Under the pieces are notes generated by a model. That model was not told the origin of the DNA and searched no databases. It saw nothing but the letters and a program-made list of their open reading frames with translations. This document shows, one piece after another, positions 7,749-12,823 of a stretch of 19,327 nucleotides of DNA; the stretch's first letter is position 1, and every line of letters begins with the position of its first letter. Position numbers and translations under genes: made by a program. Location: contig JAISLX010000067.1 in assembly GCA_031277045.1 (NCBI GenBank), forward strand, positions 1-19,327, given 5' to 3'. The DNA is from Treponema sp. (GTDB lineage Bacteria; Spirochaetota; Spirochaetia; Treponematales; Breznakiellaceae).

Positions 7749-7936
7749 ACCTCTTTGCCCGTCTTTGGCGGGCCAGGGAGCCCGTCGTGTTTGCGTGTTT
7801 TATGGCCTTTTCGTTAGAAAAAAGCCATAAAACCGCGTTTGCCGGGCTGCTTTGGTGGTTTACGTTGAATAAATATTCACGATAAACCGCCGGACCCCGT
7901 CGTAAGACGGGGAAAACTTGTCCGTAAGGAGGGTCC
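7749..7936 (+). promoter_or_regulatory. Structured 5' leader of the rpsF operon (candidate ribosomal protein autoregulatory RNA)
   Basis: Non-coding stretch with several inverted repeats in series. (1) CGGGC (7769-7773) can pair with GCCCG on either side (7757-7761 or 7780-7784), so two hairpins are mutually exclusive. (2) GTTTTATGGC (7797-7806) with GCCATAAAAC (7824-7833), 10 bases perfect. (3) GGTGGTTTA (7854-7862) with TAAACCGCC (7883-7891), continuing inward through CGT/ACG and GAAT/ATTC to about 16 pairs with two single-base bulges. (4) CCCCGTC-GTAA-GACGGGG (7895-7912), closed by a GNRA tetraloop. GGACCC (7892-7897) can instead pair with GGGTCC (7931-7936), which overlaps the rpsF ribosome binding site. 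Known S6:S18-binding leaders occur before rpsF in other bacteria. I cannot confirm that this is the same motif. Confidence 0.5.
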
Positions 7937-8218
7937 ATGCGCCGTTATGAGTTAACGGTAATCTTCCCATTGGAAGAGGACCAGCACAGGGCGGGCCGGG
8001 AGCTTTTATTAAGCGACCTCGCCGCCAACGGGGCGGAAATCGAGAAAACCGATGAAACCGGGGATCGGGATCTGGCCTATGAAATTAAAAAAAGAAAACG
8101 GGGTAAGTACGTGTTGTTTACCCTTCAGGCGGATCCTGTCAAAATTGCCGTGCTGGACCGGGTTTTTAAGCTGAACGCCAATATCCTTAAATACCTTTTC
8201 GTGAGAGTGGGGGATTAA
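7937..8218 (+). CDS. rpsF: 30S ribosomal protein S6
   Basis: A 93-residue S6 that packs with S18 on the platform of the small ribosomal subunit. It begins MRRYELTVIFPL and contains the RDLAYEIKKRKRGKYVLFTL strand region and the C-terminal LNANILKYLFVRV, all typical of bacterial S6. Length is normal with no acidic C-terminal extension. ATG start with a strong AAGGAGG six bases upstream, which can be masked by pairing with GGACCC in the leader. First gene of the rpsF-ssb-rpsR cluster. Confidence 0.97.
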   Translation: MRRYELTVIFPLEEDQHRAGRELLLSDLAANGAEIEKTDETGDRDLAYEIKKRKRGKYVLFTLQADPVKIAVLDRVFKLNANILKYLFVRVGD

Positions 8219-8219
8219 C

Positions 8220-8238
8220 CGTGAAACATCGTTTCATG
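8220..8238 (+). repeat. Small hairpin between rpsF and ssb
   Basis: TGAAAC (8222-8227), loop ATC, GTTTCA (8231-8236), extended by a G-U and a C-G pair to eight pairs. It starts one base after the rpsF stop codon. It has no T-run, so it is more likely an mRNA stability or processing element than a terminator. Confidence 0.45.
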
Positions 8239-8267
8239 TTTACCTTCCCGTCCATGTTGGAGCGGTT

Positions 8268-8762
8268 ATGGCGGATCTGAATCATGTGGTCCTTATCGGG
8301 CGGCTGACCCGTGACGCGGAACTTAAGTACACGTCAGGCGGGCAGGCTGTTTGTAAATTTTCCATTGCCGTGAACCGCCGCCGCAAAAATGGCGACCAAT
8401 GGGAGGACGAAGCCAATTTTTTTGACATTGTCCTCTGGGGCCGGCAGGGGGAATCCCTTAACCAGTACCTCCTGAAGGGCAAAATGGTGGGTATTGAGGG
8501 TGAACTCCGGCAGGACCGCTGGCAGCAGGACGGTCAAAACCGGTCCAGAGTGGAAATTGTCGCCAACAACCTTCAACTTTTAGGCGGGAGCGGCGGAGCC
8601 TCCGGTAACGGGAACCACGGCGGGGGCTATTCCGGCTCCCAGGCAGGCCAGGGTCAACCCGCTTACGGCCAGACGGCTCAAACCGGCTACGGTTCCGGGG
8701 GGAGGGAAACGCCTCCGCCCCAGGCCTCCGACGACGGCTTTGCCGATGATGTTCCCTTTTAA
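8268..8762 (+). CDS. ssb: Single-stranded DNA-binding protein
   Basis: A 164-residue SSB that coats single-stranded DNA during replication and repair. The OB fold occupies about 1-105 (NHVVLIGRLTRDAELKYTSGGQAVCKFSIAVNR, then FFDIVLWGRQ and IEGELRQDRW). A Gly/Gln/Ser-rich flexible linker follows (about 106-150), and the conserved acidic tip ends in DDVPF, the docking site for partner proteins in this family (usually DDDIPF). ATG start with GGAG five bases upstream. The position between rpsF and rpsR is the classical bacterial arrangement. Confidence 0.97.
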   Translation: MADLNHVVLIGRLTRDAELKYTSGGQAVCKFSIAVNRRRKNGDQWEDEANFFDIVLWGRQGESLNQYLLKGKMVGIEGELRQDRWQQDGQNRSRVEIVANNLQLLGGSGGASGNGNHGGGYSGSQAGQGQPAYGQTAQTGYGSGGRETPPPQASDDGFADDVPF

Positions 8763-8798
8763 CGCCGGATTTTAACAACGGTTAACACAGGGTTCGTG

Positions 8799-8819
8799 AA
8801 ATTCGCGGACCGCGAATTT
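8799..8819 (+). promoter_or_regulatory. Perfect hairpin abutting the rpsR ribosome binding site
   Basis: AAATTCGCG (8799-8807) and CGCGAATTT (8811-8819) form a perfect 9-base inverted repeat around GAC. The rpsR Shine-Dalgarno sequence AAGGAG starts at 8820, directly after the right arm, so the folded hairpin could affect ribosome access or mark an RNA processing point. There is no T-run after it. Confidence 0.5.
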
Positions 8820-8830
8820 AAGGAGTAGAT

Positions 8831-9145
8831 ATGTCTGACGAAAAATACGCGGAAGAACGGCCCTCCCGGCAGGACCGGGGGGATGCTCAGGGCGAGGGAC
8901 GAGACGGGGAAGACCGGGGCCGCGGCAAAGGAAAAGTGTACTTCAAGAAAAAGGTCTGCAAATTCTGCGTTCAAAAATTGAAGATCAACTACAAAGACGC
9001 GGACGTACTGCGGCGTTTTATAACCGAGCGGGGAAAGATACTTCCCCGGCGGATAACCGGCACCTGCGCCAAACATCAGCGGGCCCTGGCCCTTGCCATA
9101 AAACAAGCGCGGGCCATTGCCCTGCTTCCGTTTGTCGCTGAATAA
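8831..9145 (+). CDS. rpsR: 30S ribosomal protein S18, zinc-ribbon form with N-terminal extension
   Basis: A 104-residue S18, partner of S6 on the small subunit platform. The core from about residue 37 matches S18: [49 protein letters not shown]. Cys43, Cys46, Cys79 and His82 form the probable zinc site of the C+ type of S18, which E. coli S18 lacks. Before the core is a roughly 35-residue charged, Gly/Arg/Asp/Glu-rich extension, so it is longer than the usual 75-80 residues. ATG start with AAGGAG and a 9-base hairpin immediately upstream. Confidence 0.96.
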   Translation: MSDEKYAEERPSRQDRGDAQGEGRDGEDRGRGKGKVYFKKKVCKFCVQKLKINYKDADVLRRFITERGKILPRRITGTCAKHQRALALAIKQARAIALLPFVAE

Positions 9146-10225
9146 TTGAACCGGGACGAATTCGGTTCCCCTTCCCCGGAGGGGGAGCCTGGGCGGTCTT
9201 TTTTCGGGGCCCTTCCCCCATTATCCCGTGACGGGGAGCGGTGTCTTCTCCCCGGCTTGCTGGCGGCTCTGGCAAGCGTGTTTCTGGTACAGAGCGGTTT
9301 TTTGGGGATTCTGTTTATGGTTCCTCTGGGTTTCGCGGGTTCTTTCTTTGGGCGAAAGACGGCATGGACGGGGGCGCTTCTGGCGGTTCTTCTCAACGCC
9401 TTCTGTACTCTGGGTTTGTCTTTATTGCCGGGGCGGAATTTTGACAGTTTTTTTGCCGAGATTGGGTTCTTTTTCTTTATGACCCTCGTCTTTACCTGGA
9501 TTATCGCGCCCCCTCCGGGAGGGCCGGATATTCTCCGGGTTCGGACGGCCTACCGGCTTATCCTGGGCGCCCTGCTGGGAACGGCGGCGGGAATGGTTTT
9601 GATTGGAGATTCCGCGCGTGATTTTACGCGGCTCCAGGCGGAGTTGATATCGTCTATGGCTGCGGCCTCCGCCGGAGCCGATGCGGTCCGGCGTTCCCTG
9701 CTGGAACAGGAACTGAGCCCGGAACGGCTCATAGCGCTTTTTAATACGGTCCAGTTCCGGGGCGGTTTTCTTGGGTCCATGATGGTGGTTCTTTTTATCA
9801 ACCGGTGGTTTTCCCTGGCGTTCGCGGCTTTTTCACGCCGGAGACAGGGCCGCCCGGAAGCCGCGGACACTTCCCTTATTTCGTTCCATGTTCCCGCCGG
9901 CCTTATCTGGGTGTTTTCCCTGTCCTTGGGGGGAATTTTGCTTTTCCGGATCCTGGGGCTTTGGCTGCCGGAAACGCTGGCGTGGAATTGTCTTACCGTC
10001 TGCGTCCTTATGTACCTGGCCCAGGGATTTGGAATTTTGCGCTTCTTTTTAAGCCGCCAAACGGCGGGCCGGCGCTTGCTTTTGAACATCGGGATCATCA
10101 TGGTGATCTTCAGTCCGGGAATTAACATGATAGCCTTGGGGCTCCTCTTGCTCCTGGGCGTCGCGGAACATTGGGCGCCCCTGCGGGCTGCCCGCGACAG
10201 GCCGCCGCCTACTCCGGCGGTGTAA
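9146..10225 (+). CDS. Predicted multi-pass membrane protein, possibly YybS/DUF2232-like
   Basis: A hydrophobic 359-residue protein with about eight likely transmembrane segments (from about residue 38 onward, then near 60-85, 105-120, 140-155, 205-230, 250-270, 280-305, 320-345). In Bacillus a DUF2232 membrane protein (YybS) occupies the same place upstream of rplI and dnaB/dnaC; I base the tentative family on this synteny and topology rather than on a recognised motif. The TTG start directly after the rpsR stop has no ribosome binding site. The first 37 residues are encoded by hairpin-rich DNA and look unlike protein, so the real start may be the TTG at 9257 or the GTG at 9278. Function unknown; S6/S18 or L9 partnership is not implied. 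Confidence 0.7.
   Translation: MNRDEFGSPSPEGEPGRSFFGALPPLSRDGERCLLPGLLAALASVFLVQSGFLGILFMVPLGFAGSFFGRKTAWTGALLAVLLNAFCTLGLSLLPGRNFDSFFAEIGFFFFMTLVFTWIIAPPPGGPDILRVRTAYRLILGALLGTAAGMVLIGDSARDFTRLQAELISSMAAASAGADAVRRSLLEQELSPERLIALFNTVQFRGGFLGSMMVVLFINRWFSLAFAAFSRRRQGRPEAADTSLISFHVPAGLIWVFSLSLGGILLFRILGLWLPETLAWNCLTVCVLMYLAQGFGILRFFLSRQTAGRRLLLNIGIIMVIFSPGINMIALGLLLLLGVAEHWAPLRAARDRPPPTPAV
9164..9254 (+). repeat. Two hairpins at the 5' end of the membrane-protein gene
   Basis: The first is a 26-base inverted repeat (9164-9189) with arms GGTTCCCCTT and AGGGGGAGCC: ten pairs, two of them G-U. Nine bases later comes a T6 run (9199-9204), which gives it a weak terminator or attenuator look. The second is CGGGGAG (9232-9238) with CTCCCCG (9248-9254), seven perfect pairs. 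Both lie inside the reading frame opened by the TTG at 9146 and suggest this stretch is really intergenic leader. Confidence 0.45.
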
Positions 10226-10429
10226 CGGGAGTGATTTTCCCCAAAATCAGATGGAATTTTGGGGAAACCCGGAATTTTCCCGTTTTTGGGGTTTTGCGCG
10301 CGGAAACGCGGCAAAGTTCCAGCCTGTAAACGGGCCGTTTTACGCGGCCCGAACTTCAAAATACGGGGGACCGTGCGGCGGTTCTCCGGAAACCGGAAAA
10401 CCGCGGGTTTTCCGGTTCGGGAGCTTGGT
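10226..10429 (+). promoter_or_regulatory. Hairpin-rich leader of rplI
   Basis: A 204-base gap with three strong inverted repeats. TTTCCCCAAAAT (10236-10247) and ATTTTGGGGAAA (10256-10267) are a perfect 12-base pair of arms 11 bases after the preceding stop. CGGGCCG (10331-10337) and CGGCCCG (10345-10351) are a perfect 7-base pair, which AAGTT/AACTT (10314-10318, 10352-10356) can enclose. AACCGGAAAACC (10391-10402) and GGTTTTCCGGTT (10406-10417) are a perfect 12-base pair ending just before the rplI GGAG (10420-10423). No clear promoter was found. The first could serve as a terminator or processing site, the last as a translation control element. Confidence 0.5.
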
Positions 10430-11092
10430 ATGAAGGTTATTTTGAACAAGGATCTCCCCACTCTGGGCGAGGAGGGGGATGTAAAGGATGTGGCCAAGGG
10501 CTACGCCCGGAATTATCTGTTCCCGCGGGGGATCGCGCTTCCCTACAACGAGGGTACCGTAAAGCTTTTCGAGGCCCGTAAGGGGGAAATTGAAACCCGG
10601 AAAGCGGAAAAACGTGATGCCGCCAAAGGGCTTAAAGAACGAATTGAGGCTCTGGAACTGGTGATTACGATGCCCGCCGGCGCCAACGGACGGCTTTTTG
10701 GTTCCGTAACCAGCCAGACCGTGGCGGATGAGCTGGCCCGTTTAGGCTTCCAGGTTGAGCGGAAACGAATCGAACTGCCGGGAGCCAGTTTTAAGAACGT
10801 GGGTAAGTACAAGGTGACGGTGCGCCTTTACGAGAGCGCCCTCGCCGAATTGGGGCTCACTGTTCAGGCCCAAATTATTGAAAAAACCCCGGAAAGTCCG
10901 GCCAAAGGCCGCCGCCGTACTGGGGAGGCGCGGACCTCCTCCGGGAGCGCGGCGGAGAATCCCGCCGGGGCGGAAACAGTCCCCGCGGAAGAAGGGAGCC
11001 CGGCCCCGGAGACTTCACCTGAAACTGCGGCGGAAACCGGAGGCGTCTCCGGCGGGACCGCTCCCGCCGAAACGGGGAACCCCCAGGCGTAA
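10430..11092 (+). CDS. rplI: 50S ribosomal protein L9 with long C-terminal extension
   Basis: A 220-residue L9, a large-subunit protein with two RNA-binding domains joined by a long helix. The N-domain (MKVILNKDLPTLGEEGDVKDVAKGYARNYLFPRGIA) is canonical, the connecting helix is charged (about 41-75), and the C-domain includes NGRLFGSVTSQTVADEL and ends near 150. Bacterial L9 normally ends there; here about 70 further residues rich in Ala, Glu, Gly, Pro, Thr and Ser follow and are probably disordered. I chose ATG 10430 (GGAG six bases upstream, standard N-terminus) over the TTG at 10259, which would translate the hairpin-rich leader. dnaB starts three bases after the stop. Confidence 0.96.
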   Translation: MKVILNKDLPTLGEEGDVKDVAKGYARNYLFPRGIALPYNEGTVKLFEARKGEIETRKAEKRDAAKGLKERIEALELVITMPAGANGRLFGSVTSQTVADELARLGFQVERKRIELPGASFKNVGKYKVTVRLYESALAELGLTVQAQIIEKTPESPAKGRRRTGEARTSSGSAAENPAGAETVPAEEGSPAPETSPETAAETGGVSGGTAPAETGNPQA

Positions 11093-11095
11093 CAA

Positions 11096-12427
11096 ATGGC
11101 CGGAACTGTGCCCCCCCATGACGACGAGGCGGAACGGGCGGCTCTGGGCGCCATGCTCATGGACAGTGACGCGATTGCGACCTCCATCGAATACCTGCGC
11201 CCCGGGGATTTTTACTCCAACGCCAATAATCTGGTTTACGCGGCGATACTGGGGCTTTTCAACAAGGGAGTAGCCGCGGATATCCTTACGGTAACCGGCG
11301 AACTTAGGCAGAACGGGAAACTGGAGCAGGCCGGGGGTGCCGCCTACGTAGCCTCGCTTACCACGGTGGTACCCTCCAGCGCCAATATCGCGTACTACGC
11401 CCAGACCGTTCAGGCCTATTCCCTGCGCCGGGCCCTGCTGCGGGTCTCCGGGGAGCTAAGCGCCAAAGTTTTTGACGAAACCATGGAATCCCGGATCATC
11501 CTGGAAGAAACCCAGCAGCGGATCTTCGAACTAAGCGACAACCGCAACACGGTCCGGTACCAAAGCGCTAAAGAAGTTGTCCACGAGACTATCGGGATCA
11601 TCGAAAACCTGGCCAAGTCCAACCAGGAGTACACGGGTATTCCCTCAGGTTTTGACGATCTGGATAAACTGACCTCCGGGTTCCACCCCGCCGAATTTAT
11701 CATCATCGGCGCCCGGCCCTCCATTGGAAAAACCGCTCTGGCCCTGACTATGGCGGCCAATATCGCCATTCGCGCCAAGGTAAGCGCCGCCTATTTCACG
11801 CTGGAAATGCCCGCTATCGCGCTGATGCAGCGGCTTCTCTCCATAGAAGCGCGGATCAACGTCAGTTCCCTGCGTTCCGGCTTTCTTAGTTCCAGGGACT
11901 TCAGAAATATTCTGGACGCGGCGGAAAATATCTACGAAGCCCCCCTGTTCATCGTCGATATGCCCAATATGAGACTTATGGACCTTCGTGCCCAGGCCCG
12001 GCGGATCAGGCTTCAGGAAAAAATCGAGATCATTTTTATAGATTACCTTGGGCTTATCAGTTCAGAACAGTATAATGTTCCCCGTTTCGAACAAATATCG
12101 GATATTTCCCGTTCCCTTAAAAGTCTGGCCAGGGAATTGGAAATACCCATTGTGGCGCTCTGCCAGCTGAACCGTGAGGCGGAAAAGGAACGGCCTAATC
12201 TGTCCTCGATTCGGGATTCGGGTTCCATCGAACAGGACGCGGATGTGGTAATGTTTATCCACCGGGAACGGGAATCCGACAAAAAAAGCGAGGCCGCCGT
12301 TGGCAGCGAGGGGGGAAATAAGACCAGTCTTATCCTGTCCAAGCAGCGGAACGGGCCCGTGGGAACCGTTAATTTGACCTTTATGTCCCAGTACGCGAAA
12401 TTTGAATCCTGGACCAGGGACACGTAG
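11096..12427 (+). CDS. dnaB: Replicative DNA helicase DnaB
   Basis: A 443-residue hexameric replicative helicase that unwinds DNA at the fork. The N-terminal domain starts with DDEAERAALGAML and includes VVPSSANIAYYAQTV; the RecA-like C-domain has Walker A GARPSIGKT (205-213), FTLEMP, Walker B IIFIDYLGL (about 308-316), the ALCQLNREAEKE arginine/sensor region and SSIRDSGSIEQDADVVMFIHR. The family usually has ARPSMGKT and DYLQLI, so Met to Ile and Gln to Gly here are mild departures. No intein is present. It follows rplI by three bases with no good Shine-Dalgarno sequence, so translation is probably coupled. The rplI-dnaB order is conserved in many bacteria. Confidence 0.97.
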   Translation: MAGTVPPHDDEAERAALGAMLMDSDAIATSIEYLRPGDFYSNANNLVYAAILGLFNKGVAADILTVTGELRQNGKLEQAGGAAYVASLTTVVPSSANIAYYAQTVQAYSLRRALLRVSGELSAKVFDETMESRIILEETQQRIFELSDNRNTVRYQSAKEVVHETIGIIENLAKSNQEYTGIPSGFDDLDKLTSGFHPAEFIIIGARPSIGKTALALTMAANIAIRAKVSAAYFTLEMPAIALMQRLLSIEARINVSSLRSGFLSSRDFRNILDAAENIYEAPLFIVDMPNMRLMDLRAQARRIRLQEKIEIIFIDYLGLISSEQYNVPRFEQISDISRSLKSLARELEIPIVALCQLNREAEKERPNLSSIRDSGSIEQDADVVMFIHRERESDKKSEAAVGSEGGNKTSLILSKQRNGPVGTVNLTFMSQYAKFESWTRDT

Positions 12428-12489
12428 ACAGGACAGGCTTCCAGGGCCGCGCCGGCACAGACGATGAGTTTTAAAACCAGGAGGGAACG

Positions 12490-12786
12490 ATGGCGTTTAT
12501 AGACGGCTACGATTTTACTCTGCTAAAAAACGAGGCGGAAAACCTGGTATTCAACGAACTGGGGCAACAATTGGAAGCGTATACCAAAGAAATCTGTACC
12601 TGCAACGACTGTGTGGTGGACATGGCCGCCATTGCCCTGAACACAGTAAAACCCCTGTACCGTTTTTCCATTCTCGGCGCCCTTTACACGTCCCAGGCTA
12701 TGAATGACGAGGCTTACGGCGAATGTGTGCGGAATGCCGTCAGCGCGGCGATAGAAAAAGTACGTAAAAACCCCAGCCACGATTAG
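12490..12786 (+). CDS. ComFB-like small Cys-rich protein
   Basis: A 98-residue soluble protein resembling the late competence ComFB family. It has the family's ICTCNDCVVDMAAIALNTVKPLYRFS pattern: Cys36, Cys38 and Cys41, then an [L/M]-x-A-x-ALN segment and P-x-Y, as in CTC-x2-C-LDI-AlALN-lpP-Y. A further Cys79 could complete a metal site. Cyanobacterial ComFB proteins are reported as cyclic-dinucleotide receptors, so a signalling role is possible, but nothing here proves ligand binding or competence. ATG start with an excellent AGGAGG six bases upstream, 62 bases after dnaB. It is the last plus-strand gene before the convergent minus-strand operon. Confidence 0.75.
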   Translation: MAFIDGYDFTLLKNEAENLVFNELGQQLEAYTKEICTCNDCVVDMAAIALNTVKPLYRFSILGALYTSQAMNDEAYGECVRNAVSAAIEKVRKNPSHD

Positions 12787-12790
12787 ACTA

Positions 12791-12823
12791 TCAGCGGTTT
12801 TGCGCTGAAACACGGCAGCCGCT
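12791..12823. terminator. Convergent-gene hairpin, possible bidirectional terminator
   Basis: TCAGCG (12791-12796), loop GTTTTG, CGCTGA (12803-12808) lies in the 35-base gap between two converging genes. An alternative pairing AGCGG (12793-12797) with CCGCT (12819-12823) is also possible. No long T-run follows on either strand, so termination here is plausible from position but not proven. Confidence 0.35.

Noticed and set aside
7747..7938. 63-codon minus-strand frame covering the whole rpsF leader
   Set aside because: No ribosome binding site or family resemblance, and the stretch is better explained as a structured 5' leader of rpsF.
10259..10429. Longer rplI starting at TTG 10259
   Set aside because: It would add 57 residues translated from perfect inverted repeats; ATG 10430 gives the standard L9 N-terminus and has GGAG at the right distance.
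9550..10497. 315-codon minus-strand frame
   Set aside because: Antisense to the membrane protein and the rplI leader and start; Arg/Lys/Ser/Pro-rich, no domain.
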